DNA from: Spirochaetales bacterium | GTDB lineage: Bacteria; Spirochaetota; Leptospiria; Leptospirales; Leptonemataceae | Direction: 5' to 3' | Length of the DNA stretch: 64,000 bases | Assembly (NCBI GenBank): GCA_024233935.1 | Contig: JACKOY010000003.1 | Span: 186,001-250,000 of the forward strand | In this document: in pieces, positions 50,513 through 59,365 of the stretch | How the letters are laid out: each line of letters starts with the position of its first letter | Numbering within the stretch: position 1 is the stretch's first letter | Program-made: the position numbers and the translations under genes | Notes under the pieces: generated by a model | The model's database searches: none | The model's input: only the letters and a program-made list of their open reading frames with translations | What the model was told of the DNA's origin: nothing

Positions 50513-51301
50513 TTAATTTGGTTTGCGATTGATCCGCATCGCAATCTTGCGAGTCAGGGCCCGCGGCCCCAGGCGGTTCGAAAAAGCCAGAAGCTTGTTC
50601 ATGAACCCCGGAATTACGATCACACGCCGTCTTTCCAGACCACGATAGGCAATGCGGGCCACGTCACGGGCTTCCATAACCGGAATCAGGCCACCACTCG
50701 CAAGCGGAACGTCCTGCATACCGGCGCGCTCAAAAAAATCAGAATGCGTGGCGCCCGGGCAAAGTGCGCTCACAAAGACACCCGCTGACCGGAGTTCTTC
50801 AGCAATGCCTTCGCTGAAATGCAGCACGAAGGCCTTGCTGGCGTAATAACTGCTCATCAGGGGACCGGGCTGAAAGCCCGCGCTGGACGCAACGTTCATG
50901 ATGTAGCCGTTGCGTCGTTCGACCATCTCCCGGCCAAAGAAATGACAGAGCTCCACGAGAGCGTTGATGTTCAATTGAAGCAGACCGGCTTCGTCCTTAA
51001 AGGTGTTCTCCACAAAGGCTCCGTTGAGCCCGAAGCCCGCATTGTTCACCAGGATATCGACCGTCAGACGCTTCTGCCGCACGCGACCATGCAGGGTTTT
51101 TGCGGCCCCCACTTTGCCCAGATCCAATACGATCACATGTACCTGGACCCCGTGGGCATCGCGGATCTCTCCGGCCAGGGCTTCGAGGCGCTGCTTGCTG
51201 CGCGCGACGAGAACCAGGTCGTGGCCGTGCCGGGCAAACTCCCGCGCCAATTCGCGGCCAATGCCGGAACTTGCTCCCGTAACCAGTGCTGTTCCCTTCA
51301 T
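50513..51301 (-). CDS. Short-chain dehydrogenase/reductase
   Basis: A 262-residue classical SDR. The cofactor motif is TGASSGIGRELA, then VNNAGFG, a catalytic Ser in NVASSAGF and YYASKAF (Y-x3-K). The C-terminal part is basic (LGPRALTRKIAMRINRK), similar to the SDRs annotated as DltE/YqjQ-type. The substrate is unknown. Its ATG overlaps the KefB-type stop (ATGA). Confidence 0.9.
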   Translation of the reverse strand: MKGTALVTGASSGIGRELAREFARHGHDLVLVARSKQRLEALAGEIRDAHGVQVHVIVLDLGKVGAAKTLHGRVRQKRLTVDILVNNAGFGLNGAFVENTFKDEAGLLQLNINALVELCHFFGREMVERRNGYIMNVASSAGFQPGPLMSSYYASKAFVLHFSEGIAEELRSAGVFVSALCPGATHSDFFERAGMQDVPLASGGLIPVMEARDVARIAYRGLERRRVIVIPGFMNKLLAFSNRLGPRALTRKIAMRINRKPN

Positions 51302-53094
51302 GTCCTCATATCCCCACTATCCGGCGTGCTATCGGCCCGAAAGGTATCTTCGAGTTGCCGGGCGGCCTGCTTTGAGAAGTTTATAAGCCGAACCTCGTCC
51401 TCGCGCAAGCGGTATTGTTCTTTAAGAATCATTTCGTCGTGCTCACGAAAGCGCTCAATGGTGCTTCGGGCGTCCTTTTCGGAGAAGCCGAGTTCCATGA
51501 GCGTCAGACGCCCCACTTCCAGGCTCGAAAACAGAGTCTCGCGGTTTGCCAGATGCACACCGGCATCCATAAGGTCGAAGGTGTGCGATCGATTGCGGGC
51601 CCGGGCAAAGATTTTCAGGTCGGGAAAATGGCTGCGCACGAGTCGCGCAATGCGCACAGCGGCTTCGGTTTCGTCAATGGCAAGCACCAGCAGTTTGGCC
51701 CGCGCGGCCCCGGCCGATTCAAGCAAATCCAGACGCCCGGCATCTCCGTAATAGATCTTGCTGCCGAACTTGCGGGCAACTTCTACCTGGGCCGCGCTGC
51801 GCTCCAGCACGGTAAAACCAATCTGCTGCAGGCGTAAAACGCGCGCCACTATTTGGCCAAACCGACCGAAGCCCGCAATGAGGACGGCCGGCGCCTCGTC
51901 CGGAATCTCGTCGTAGGGCTTCTCTTCCTGATTGTCCAGAATGCGACGCAACAAACGTTCATTGAAAAGCGAGAGAAAAGGCGTCACCGCCATCGACAGG
52001 CAGACCGTAACCACCAGCAGGCGTTCCAGTTCGTGGTCCATCAGCTGGTTGCCCGCAGCGGCCTCAAACAAGACAAACGCAAACTCTCCACCCTGGGGTA
52101 AGACGAAAGCCATGTTGCGAGCCGAGGCGGCAGGCAGGCCCACCACGCGGCCGAGCACAAACAGTACGGCAAACTTCACACCGACCAGAGCAAGAACCAG
52201 AAAAGCCACCTGAAGCGGGGACTCAAGCAGCAGGCGATAATCCACCGACATGCCGACCGCGATAAAAAAGAGGCCCAGCAAAAGACCCTTGAACGGTTCG
52301 ATGTCGGCTTCAAGTTCATGTCGGTACTCCGAGTCCGCCAGCAGAACCCCCGCCAGAAAGGATCCGAGCGCCATCGAAAGGCCGATGCTATCCATCAGAA
52401 GCGCCACGCCGATCACCAGAAGCAAGGTCGCAGCGTTAAACACCTCGCTGGAACGGGTCTGGGCCGCCATGCGCAAATAATGACGCACAAAGAACCGGCC
52501 AACAATGATGACGAGGGCGATGACAGCCACCGTGCGCAGCACTTCAAAAAGAGAAAGACCGCTCTCCTGCCCTTCTCCACCGCCCAAAAGTGGCAGAATG
52601 GCAAGCAGAGGTATCACTGCAATATCCTGAAAGAGCAGGATGGCGAAAGAGAGGCGACCGTGGAGAGTGCTCAGCTCTTCTTTTTCTTCAAGCAACTGCA
52701 GCGCAAAGGCAGTTGAAGAAAAGGAAAGGATCCATCCGATGGCGAGGGCTGCCGGCCAGCCGAGGCCCAACACATAACCAATGGCGGCCAGAATGAGACC
52801 GGTAATCACCACCTGAGCGCCGCCGAGTCCAAAAACGGGACGGCGCATACTCCAGAGCCGACCGGGATTCAGTTCCAGACCGATGATGAATAGCAGAAGC
52901 ACGACGCCGAACTCTGCGAAGTGCAGAATCGACTGGTAGTCGGTGACGGCCCCGAAACCGGCCGGTCCGATGATAGAACCCGCGGCCAGATAACCCAGCA
53001 CAGAACCCAGACCCAGGCGCTTGAAAAGCGGAACCGCAACAACGGCCGCCGCCAGAAAGATCACAGCATCAAGAAGTATGGAGTGCTGATCCAA
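51298..53094 (-). CDS. KefB/KefC-type CPA2 cation/proton antiporter
   Basis: A 598-residue membrane protein with about 12-13 helices of the Na+/H+ exchanger fold (IGLELNPGRLWSM, FSSTAFALQLLEE, LLFQDIAVIPLL, SLAMALGSFLAG-type motifs). A cytoplasmic TrkA-N/RCK domain (VLIAGFGRFGQIVARVL, then IYYGDAGRLDLLESAGA) and a helical C-terminal tail follow. It resembles KefB/C potassium efflux systems that respond to electrophile stress. KefF/KefG ancillary proteins are not adjacent. The loop GDAG is the Q/D-rich RCK site. Confidence 0.92.
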   Translation of the reverse strand: MDQHSILLDAVIFLAAAVVAVPLFKRLGLGSVLGYLAAGSIIGPAGFGAVTDYQSILHFAEFGVVLLLFIIGLELNPGRLWSMRRPVFGLGGAQVVITGLILAAIGYVLGLGWPAALAIGWILSFSSTAFALQLLEEKEELSTLHGRLSFAILLFQDIAVIPLLAILPLLGGGEGQESGLSLFEVLRTVAVIALVIIVGRFFVRHYLRMAAQTRSSEVFNAATLLLVIGVALLMDSIGLSMALGSFLAGVLLADSEYRHELEADIEPFKGLLLGLFFIAVGMSVDYRLLLESPLQVAFLVLALVGVKFAVLFVLGRVVGLPAASARNMAFVLPQGGEFAFVLFEAAAGNQLMDHELERLLVVTVCLSMAVTPFLSLFNERLLRRILDNQEEKPYDEIPDEAPAVLIAGFGRFGQIVARVLRLQQIGFTVLERSAAQVEVARKFGSKIYYGDAGRLDLLESAGAARAKLLVLAIDETEAAVRIARLVRSHFPDLKIFARARNRSHTFDLMDAGVHLANRETLFSSLEVGRLTLMELGFSEKDARSTIERFREHDEMILKEQYRLREDEVRLINFSKQAARQLEDTFRADSTPDSGDMRT

Positions 53095-53103
53095 ACGCTT
53101 CTT

Positions 53104-53508
53104 CTAGTTTGATTCGCGGTTGATTTCGTCGATCTGGCCGTTCAGAGTCCAGAGGTCGTAGAGATAGCCCACTCCAAAAAGACCACCGGTCAACAGGTAG
53201 ATCACCCCGCTGATGTACTTGGCCATGTAGAAACGGTGCAGACCCAGAAAGAATCCGAAAGTAAGCAGGATCCAGGCAATCGTGTAGTCCAGACGTCCTG
53301 CGGCGTACTTGCGGTCGGCCTGACGGTCCATGCCCGGGATAAGAAACAGGTCAATCAGCCAGCCAACACCTAACAGCCCCAGCGTAAAAAAGTAAATCGT
53401 CCCGGATATCTGTTTTCCATAATAAAATCGGTGCGCGCCGGTAAAGCCGAAGAACCAGACAATGTAACCGATCGCCTTGCTGTGTGTGTTGCTGGTAGCT
53501 GCGCCCAT
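53104..53508 (-). CDS. Double TM2-domain membrane protein
   Basis: A 134-residue protein with two TM2 units: FFGFTGAHRFYYGKQISGTIYFFTLGLLGVGWLIDLF and FFLGLHRFYMAKYISGVIYLLTGGLFGVGYLYDL (each shown here by its G-x-H-R-F-Y and D-L landmarks). Four membrane helices. TM2 proteins are common in bacteria but have no general function. It is 9 bases upstream of the antiporter gene on the same strand. Confidence 0.88.
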   Translation of the reverse strand: MGAATSNTHSKAIGYIVWFFGFTGAHRFYYGKQISGTIYFFTLGLLGVGWLIDLFLIPGMDRQADRKYAAGRLDYTIAWILLTFGFFLGLHRFYMAKYISGVIYLLTGGLFGVGYLYDLWTLNGQIDEINRESN

Positions 53509-53664
53509 CGTTCAACCTCGCCCCAGGGTGAATCGTGAGGCGTTTCGGTCAATCGAAATGACTTCAAATAATGCTGGCTCCTGGGCTGCAAGACGCCAGG
53601 GTAGTGGACTATGTCCGTGGTCGCCTCATTCCCGATCGCGGGCCCGCCCCCGAAGATACGTTAT

Positions 53665-56466
53665 ATGCTGCGGAGTCTGGCGATTGCGGCGGCCTACACG
53701 ATCGCCGGCCTGCTTGCCATCCCGCTGGCAATACCACCGGGATTTGCGACCGCCGTTTGGCCTGCGGCGGGCATCGCGACGGGTTGCCTCGCCATCTTCG
53801 GCCGATCCCACTGGCCGGGCGTATTTGTAGGCTCCCTCGCGGTCAACACCCTGGCGGCCGTGTGGCGGGGCAATCCCGCAGCTCTGGAAAGTGCCGCCCT
53901 TCTCAGCGCGGCTGCCATTGGCCTTGGCGCTGCCCTGCAGGCAATCGCGGGCGCCTGGCTTCTGGAGCGCTTTCGCCTGTACCCGAACCCGCTTACAGAT
54001 GAGCGCCGCATCTTGCTGCTCATGTTGCTGGTCGGCCCCGTTGCCTGCCTGACGGCTGCCAGCGTCGGAACGGCGACCCTGGCTTTCGGTGCCCGGTTCT
54101 TCATCGCAGACGCGCCGATGCAGTGGCTCACCTGGTGGGTGGGGGACACGATTGGCGCGCTGATCTTCGTGCCGATGACTCTCGTTCTTCTGGCTCCTCC
54201 GCAAAGCGACCTTGCAGGCCGCCGGCGGAGCGTTGCTCTACCGCTTTTGGTTGCCTTCGGCTTCGCGGTCGTCATCTTTCTTTTTGCAAGCCAGGCGGAA
54301 TCGCGCCGCATAGAAACCGAGTTCCGCGCCCGAGCCGACTCCGTGAGTGCCGCGCTGCAACGAAATCTGGATCGTTATGTGTACGCCCTGGATTCGGTGC
54401 ACAGCCTGTACCGCGCCAGCAACGATGTAACCCGAAGTGAGTTTTCGCTGTTCACCCAACGCCTGGTCAAGCAGCACACGGCAATTGCGGCCCTGGAATG
54501 GGTGCCGCGCGTACCCCATGCGATGCGGGCCACGCTTGAGACGCAGGCGCGGCGCGAAGGTCTGGCGGGTTTCCGCTTTCAAGAACTCGGGCCGCAGGGC
54601 GATCTACGTGTTGCCGGGCAACGGAAGGAATATTTCCCGGTCTATTTTATCGAACCCGGAGAGCAGAATGCCGCCGCCTTCGGTCTCGATCTCGCTTCCA
54701 ATCCCGTCCGAGCACGCGCTCTTCTGCATGCAAGGCTGACGCGGCGCCCGGTGGCGACGGCGCCCCTGAACCTGGTCCAGTCATCCGGAGGGTCGGTCGG
54801 ATTCTTGCTCCTCTACCCCATATTTAAGGGGAGCCCACCGGAACTGCAGGGCTACGTGGCGGGCGTATTCCAGGTCGAAGCGATCGTGGAAGAGACTTTT
54901 CGTGCCGGCTTTCCTCTGGAAACGGAACTACGCCTGTCCGACGCCACGGACGCCAGAAGCCGCGCGCTGTACAGTTCTCCTCAAACTCGCATGGCTACCG
55001 GCTCTCAACGTCTTGTGCGCGATTACGCCGTGCATATTGGGGGTCGGGTCTGGCAGGCGCGCATCTGGCCCAGCGAAAAATTCATGGAGGCACAGCGCAG
55101 CTTCTACTCCTGGCTTGTGCTGGCCGGGGGTCTCTTGCTCACGGTGCTGCTTGCGTTCCTGCTCCTTGTAATCAGCGCCCGCACAGCGCGGGTCGAGGAA
55201 ATGGTGGCCCGACGCACCGAGAGCCTGCACCGCTCGAACGAACAACTCAGCCAGGAGATGCAAAGACGGCGCAAGGCCATGCACGATCTGGAGAAAGCCC
55301 GCGGCGAGGCCATTGAAGCCAGCCGCGCCAAGAGCGACTTTCTGGCGCGCATGAGTCACGAGATCCGCACTCCGCTCAATGCCATTGTCGGAGCCGCGGA
55401 ACTTCTGTCCGGCGAACTCAGTCCGCCCGATCGCCAGAAATACGTGCGCATGCTGTCGCGGGCCGGAGACCATCTGCTGCATCTCATCAACGATGTTCTG
55501 GAAATCTCGCGCATTGAAGCCGGTCGCGTAACGCTTGAAGATGAACGCTTCCATCTGGGAGACCTGGTTCAAGAACTGGACGTGCTCTACTCGGTATCAG
55601 CGGCTAAGAGCGGGCTGAGTTTCGTCGTAAAAACCGAGGAGAACCTTCCCGAGGAAGTGCTCGGGGATCCCTACCGACTGCGCCAGGTCCTGGTCAATCT
55701 GTTGAGCAACGCTCTCAAGTTTACCGCCCAGGGGAGCGTTGAACTGGAAGTCGGAGTTAGTGCAAAAGACGAGGAGACAATCATGGTTCGGTTCGTCGTG
55801 AGCGACAGCGGAATCGGAGTGCCACCGGAAAAGCGCGAGGCCATCTTTGACCACTTCACCCAGGCCGATATGTCGGTCACCCGTCAGTACGGAGGAACCG
55901 GCCTGGGGCTTTCCATTTGTCGCGCGCTGGTCGAGATGATGGGTGGCAGAATTTTCGTTTCCGACCGACCCGGGCAGCCCGGCGCTCGCTTCGAATTTAC
56001 GGTGAAACTGCGGGCCGCCCCGGCCCTGCCCGAACAGATCGAACCAGGCCGGGAACAGGCGGGACCCGGCCCCGACGTCCGGGCCCTGCGGATCCTGCTG
56101 GTGGACGATGCCGAAGACAATCGAACGCTGGCCCTGGCTTTTCTCGCCCGCACGAAACACCAGGTCGAGGTCGCTCACAACGGGGCGATGGCGTTTCAAA
56201 TGGCTAAAGACAACAACTACGATCTGATCCTGATGGATATGCACATGCCGGTCATGGATGGGTTCGAGGCCGTACGCCGCATCCGGGAGTATGAGCAGGA
56301 AAAGGGAAGCCATCGCACGCCGATTGTTGCGCTCACGGCTTACGCTCTGCAAAATGAAGTGCGACGTTGTATGGAAGCCGGCTGCGATCTGCATCTGGCA
56401 AAGCCAATCCGGCGCGCGGACCTGCTGCGGAGCATAGGCGAGGCCGCACGGCTGACACAAAACTAA
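53665..56466 (+). CDS. MASE1-CHASE hybrid histidine kinase
   Basis: A 933-residue membrane sensor from ATG 53665. Residues about 1-210 are an eight-helix MASE1-like sensor (IPPGFATAVWPAAGIATGCLAI). About 230-470 is an extracytoplasmic CHASE domain (AALEWVPRVPHAMR, FPVYFIEPGEQN, FLLLYPIF). A membrane helix and coiled coil follow, then the kinase: H-box ARMSHEIRTPLNAIVG, N-box LVNLLSNALKFT, and FDHFTQADMSVTRQYGGTGLGL. It ends with a receiver whose phospho-acceptor Asp is in LILMDMHMPVMDG. A complete hybrid kinase; a partner response regulator is not adjacent. Confidence 0.92.
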   Translation: MLRSLAIAAAYTIAGLLAIPLAIPPGFATAVWPAAGIATGCLAIFGRSHWPGVFVGSLAVNTLAAVWRGNPAALESAALLSAAAIGLGAALQAIAGAWLLERFRLYPNPLTDERRILLLMLLVGPVACLTAASVGTATLAFGARFFIADAPMQWLTWWVGDTIGALIFVPMTLVLLAPPQSDLAGRRRSVALPLLVAFGFAVVIFLFASQAESRRIETEFRARADSVSAALQRNLDRYVYALDSVHSLYRASNDVTRSEFSLFTQRLVKQHTAIAALEWVPRVPHAMRATLETQARREGLAGFRFQELGPQGDLRVAGQRKEYFPVYFIEPGEQNAAAFGLDLASNPVRARALLHARLTRRPVATAPLNLVQSSGGSVGFLLLYPIFKGSPPELQGYVAGVFQVEAIVEETFRAGFPLETELRLSDATDARSRALYSSPQTRMATGSQRLVRDYAVHIGGRVWQARIWPSEKFMEAQRSFYSWLVLAGGLLLTVLLAFLLLVISARTARVEEMVARRTESLHRSNEQLSQEMQRRRKAMHDLEKARGEAIEASRAKSDFLARMSHEIRTPLNAIVGAAELLSGELSPPDRQKYVRMLSRAGDHLLHLINDVLEISRIEAGRVTLEDERFHLGDLVQELDVLYSVSAAKSGLSFVVKTEENLPEEVLGDPYRLRQVLVNLLSNALKFTAQGSVELEVGVSAKDEETIMVRFVVSDSGIGVPPEKREAIFDHFTQADMSVTRQYGGTGLGLSICRALVEMMGGRIFVSDRPGQPGARFEFTVKLRAAPALPEQIEPGREQAGPGPDVRALRILLVDDAEDNRTLALAFLARTKHQVEVAHNGAMAFQMAKDNNYDLILMDMHMPVMDGFEAVRRIREYEQEKGSHRTPIVALTAYALQNEVRRCMEAGCDLHLAKPIRRADLLRSIGEAARLTQN

Positions 56467-56529
56467 AGAAAGCTTGCATTTATTTGTGAGCACGTGCGCA
56501 TTGCACGTACCCCTTTTCAGGAGCGCAAC

Positions 56530-57651
56530 ATGCGGAAGGCACTCATCGGTCTCGCTATCGTACTGGCACTGTATTTATTGATCGTTCTGATTGCCGGACG
56601 CGGCCCCCACGTAGATATCCCGGCCGACGCCCGGATTGGTCAGGAATACGTTGGCGAAAACGAAGCGGCCGTAATCGAGCGCACCCAGAATCTCATTCTC
56701 GACCAAATGCGCTCGCGCTACGGCGATGACGATACCGCGCTTCGCGACGCACATCCCAAAGCCCACGGTTGTGTGCAGGCGGATTTTCAGATTCTGGATG
56801 GACTGGACGAGCACTACCGCTACGGACTTTTTGCGGCGCCACGCAGCTACCACGCCTGGATTCGTTTTTCGAACGGATCGCTCGTCCCCCAACCGGACGC
56901 GAAAGGCGATGTTCGTGGTATGGCGATCAAACTTACGGGAGTGCCGGGCCCGAAACTCATGCCCGATGAAAACCAGACGCAGGACTTTCTTCTAATAAAT
57001 CATCCGGTGCTACCGGTCGGCGATCCGGGCGAATATGCCGACCTCTTTGACCTGGCCTTTCAGGGCCGACCCATGAGCTATATGTTCAGCCTGAATCCAT
57101 TTGCCTGGAAACTGGGCGCCCTATCCGAAATTATCGCGATCCGCACGAAGAAGATTCCCAGCATGCTTGGCATTCGTTACTGGAGCACAACACCCTACCG
57201 TTGGGCGAACAACGGGGCTGTGAAATACAGTGCGCGCCCCTGCGAAGCTTCGACTGCGACCGTGCCCGACGATCCCACCGACAATTACCTGCGCGAAGTT
57301 ATGATCGCGCATCTGGAAGGCCGGGACGCCTGCTTTGAGTTTATGGTACAACCGCAGACCGACGCGGTGGCCATGCCCATCGAAGATCCCGCCGTAGAAT
57401 GGTCCGAACAATTGAGTCCCTTTGTTCCGGTGGCCCGCATTGTGATTCCGGTGCAGAACTTTGCAACTGCCCCACAGGATCAATTCTGCGAAGACCTATC
57501 CTTCTCGCCCTGGCACAGCGTGGCCGCCCATCAACCGCTGGGCGGAATCAATCGCGTGCGGAAATCCGTCTACCTGGCGATTTCGGCCCATCGCCATCAG
57601 CACAACTTGCGAGAACCGATCGAACCGACCGGCGAAGAGCGATTCGATTGA
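56530..57651 (+). CDS. Membrane-anchored catalase-related haem protein
   Basis: A 373-residue protein from ATG 56530, which has AGGAG six bases before it. An N-terminal membrane helix (LIGLAIVLALYLLIVLIAG) is followed by a catalase-fold domain: HPKAHGCVQADFQI (distal His region), AWIRFSNGSLVPQPDAKGDVRGMAIKL and INHPVLPVGDPGEYADLF. The C-terminal INRVRKSVYLAISAHRH differs from the usual R-x-F-x-Y haem ligand motif of catalases. It is likely an envelope peroxidase-like or lipid-oxidising relative rather than a true catalase. Confidence 0.78.
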   Translation: MRKALIGLAIVLALYLLIVLIAGRGPHVDIPADARIGQEYVGENEAAVIERTQNLILDQMRSRYGDDDTALRDAHPKAHGCVQADFQILDGLDEHYRYGLFAAPRSYHAWIRFSNGSLVPQPDAKGDVRGMAIKLTGVPGPKLMPDENQTQDFLLINHPVLPVGDPGEYADLFDLAFQGRPMSYMFSLNPFAWKLGALSEIIAIRTKKIPSMLGIRYWSTTPYRWANNGAVKYSARPCEASTATVPDDPTDNYLREVMIAHLEGRDACFEFMVQPQTDAVAMPIEDPAVEWSEQLSPFVPVARIVIPVQNFATAPQDQFCEDLSFSPWHSVAAHQPLGGINRVRKSVYLAISAHRHQHNLREPIEPTGEERFD

Positions 57652-57779
57652 AATAAGACTCTCCCCCGCGCAGGGGACCGATCGCCCATTGTTGCTCAGC
57701 CAGTAGCGGATTAGATCTGGACTCGAACGATCGAAAGGCGCGCGATTCGTCCGAAAATCAGGGATTGCGAAGACCCGCC

Positions 57780-58112
57780 TCAGGCACCAGGGCGGCCGTC
57801 AAAAACGAGATACATTTCGGTAATGAGGCCGGCGTTAATGCGAAAGAGCTGGGCAATCCGCAACTTCGCCTGGGCCTTGCCGTAGTCATAAACCACGGCC
57901 ACCTCGTTCTGATCTTCGGTCACGCTTATCAACTGCAGATCGGAGGGTTCGGGCGGATCCTTCTCCAGAGCTTTCAGATATCCGGCACCCGAATCGTATT
58001 CGTGAAGGGTGCCCCAAACGCGCATATCTTCTGCGACCAGCGGCGCCAGCTGCTGAACGTGCCCGGCTGCAAAAGAACGCAGAAAGTGTAAGGCGACGTC
58101 GCGTGGTGGCAT
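57780..58112 (-). CDS. SnoaL/NTF2-like protein
   Basis: A 110-residue cone-fold protein. A long N-terminal helix (ALHFLRSFAAGHVQQLAPLVAEDMRVWG) is followed by the expected beta strands, ending AQLFRINAGLITEMYLVFD. This is the pattern of small NTF2-like/SnoaL proteins, many of which bind or isomerise small molecules. No operon partner is close. Confidence 0.7.
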   Translation of the reverse strand: MPPRDVALHFLRSFAAGHVQQLAPLVAEDMRVWGTLHEYDSGAGYLKALEKDPPEPSDLQLISVTEDQNEVAVVYDYGKAQAKLRIAQLFRINAGLITEMYLVFDGRPGA

Positions 58113-58265
58113 GCGGAGCGCACGCTGAATTATTCCCGGAACAGGTCAAGGCAAACTCGGGGCTCCACAATACTTGAACGAAAATCGCTTTTCAGGCGCC
58201 GGGGGCACGTGGCGGGCATCACAACCCATAGGATCGATACGAGGCAGGGCGCGGCTAGACACTGT

Positions 58266-58658
58266 TCAGGAACGATTCAACAGGCGCAGTAGTTCGGAAC
58301 GCCGTAGCAAAATCACGATACCGGAACAAAGAAACGAAACGATGGCGAGACCGAACAAAAGGCCACCGTCATCGGCCACTTCGATTCCGAGAACGAAAAG
58401 GTGCGCACCGATCGCACCGGCCATGGTGCCCAACGCAATGACCGCTCCGTAAACCGCCGTGCGCGGGATAAGAATCAGAATGATCGCCACGAGCTCAATC
58501 AAGCCCGATCCAATGCGTCCCCAGGGTTCCGCGCCCAACCGGGAGAAGATGTAGATGCTCTCCTGGGCGCCGGTAAACTTAAAGAACAGGGTCTGGCCCA
58601 GGATCAGAGCGACGAGGATCTGGGAGACCAGGCTGATCGTTTTTTGAGTCTTCGACAT
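58266..58658 (-). CDS. DoxX-family membrane protein
   Basis: A 130-residue protein with four membrane helices from ATG 58658, which has GAGG about six bases upstream. The segment QTLFFKFTGAQESIYIFSRLG followed by GRIGSGLIELVAIILILIPRT is typical of DoxX-like proteins. The frame is open to 58742 but overlaps the upstream regulator gene. The two genes are probably co-transcribed, with DoxX about 55 bases after the regulator stop. Confidence 0.75.
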   Translation of the reverse strand: MSKTQKTISLVSQILVALILGQTLFFKFTGAQESIYIFSRLGAEPWGRIGSGLIELVAIILILIPRTAVYGAVIALGTMAGAIGAHLFVLGIEVADDGGLLFGLAIVSFLCSGIVILLRRSELLRLLNRS

Positions 58659-58713
58659 CGGTTCCCTCACCCCTCTCTGCGCCTTTTGGCCACAGCCTTT
58701 CAGTGTCCGGTCC

Positions 58714-59229
58714 CTATTCTTCTTCACTGCCTTCTTCTTCAAGCAATTCTGTCATGAAAAAGGCAGAAAGGTCACTGCGGCCCGTCATACCTGACTTGCT
58801 GTATATCGAGAGCATTTGGTTTCGAACGGTTCTTTCGCTTTTGCCTATTACCGCCGCTATTTGACGGGAGCTTTCGCCACGCAACAGACGCTCGGCGACC
58901 CGGGTTTCTGCCGGTGAAAACTGCCAGGACCGGAATTGGTCGCGAATCGCTGTTCGCATTTCCCGGATGAGGTCTTCGTTTCGCCGACGAAAGGTCTCGT
59001 TCGCAATTCGATAGCCTTCCATGTCTTTGTGCGTGCGCCGTAGACGACTCGCCAGGGAAGTCCAGATGGCAATTACCGCCGCACTCACGACCACCACGAC
59101 GCCGATGTCGATGTAAACATGGTACGTCAGACCGCCGTCTCGAAGATCAATGTAGAGATCCACCAATTCTGCAAGCACTATCAGCGTCACGATAATCGTG
59201 TAGAGGACCTGAAATCGGCGATGTTCCAT
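58714..59229 (-). CDS. Membrane-anchored LuxR-type transcriptional regulator
   Basis: A 171-residue protein with two N-terminal membrane helices (about residues 8-27 and 38-58), a short coiled coil, then a LuxR/GerE helix-turn-helix (FSPAETRVAERLLRGESSRQIAAVIGKSERTVRNQ) and an acidic tail. No receiver or ligand domain is present, so the signal is probably sensed in or at the membrane. It is divergent from the metal-efflux operon with 136 bases between. It has AGGTGA before the ATG. One inverted repeat lies 16-31 bases upstream of its start, which would allow autoregulation. Confidence 0.82.
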   Translation of the reverse strand: MEHRRFQVLYTIIVTLIVLAELVDLYIDLRDGGLTYHVYIDIGVVVVVSAAVIAIWTSLASRLRRTHKDMEGYRIANETFRRRNEDLIREMRTAIRDQFRSWQFSPAETRVAERLLRGESSRQIAAVIGKSERTVRNQMLSIYSKSGMTGRSDLSAFFMTELLEEEGSEEE

Positions 59230-59244
59230 TGCTCACCTGTAAGG

Positions 59245-59260
59245 TAAGTCATATGACCTA
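59245..59260. promoter_or_regulatory. Candidate operator 1 (16-bp inverted repeat)
   Basis: TAAGTCA-TA-TGACCTA, arms identical except for one T/C position. It lies 16-31 bases upstream of the LuxR-type start. The arrangement matches operator 2, 70 bases away centre to centre, so both are likely bound by the same dimeric protein. Confidence 0.6.
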
Positions 59261-59284
59261 CAGGGGGCCCCCGAGGCAACCCAA

Positions 59285-59312
59285 TTGACGTTTGGTGCAA
59301 ATGACCTATGCC
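59285..59312 (+). promoter_or_regulatory. Candidate promoter of the efflux operon with a half-site
   Basis: TTGACG (59285-59290), a 16-base spacer and TATGCC (59307-59312) form a plausible sigma-70-type promoter. A lone TGACCTA half-site (59302-59308) overlaps the spacer and the start of the -10 region. Operator 2 begins three bases later. The -10 match is poor. Confidence 0.4.
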
Positions 59313-59314
59313 AC

Positions 59315-59330
59315 CGAGTCACGTGACCTA
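59315..59330. promoter_or_regulatory. Candidate operator 2 (16-bp inverted repeat)
   Basis: CGAGTCA-CG-TGACCTA, containing the 10-base palindrome GTCACGTGAC, with the same layout as operator 1 (AGTCA, 2 bases, TGACCTA). It ends 36 bases before the start of the TolC-type gene and lies just after the candidate -10. Confidence 0.6.
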
Positions 59331-59365
59331 TTGCTCTTTGCTCAAACTCAGATCATTATCTCGTC

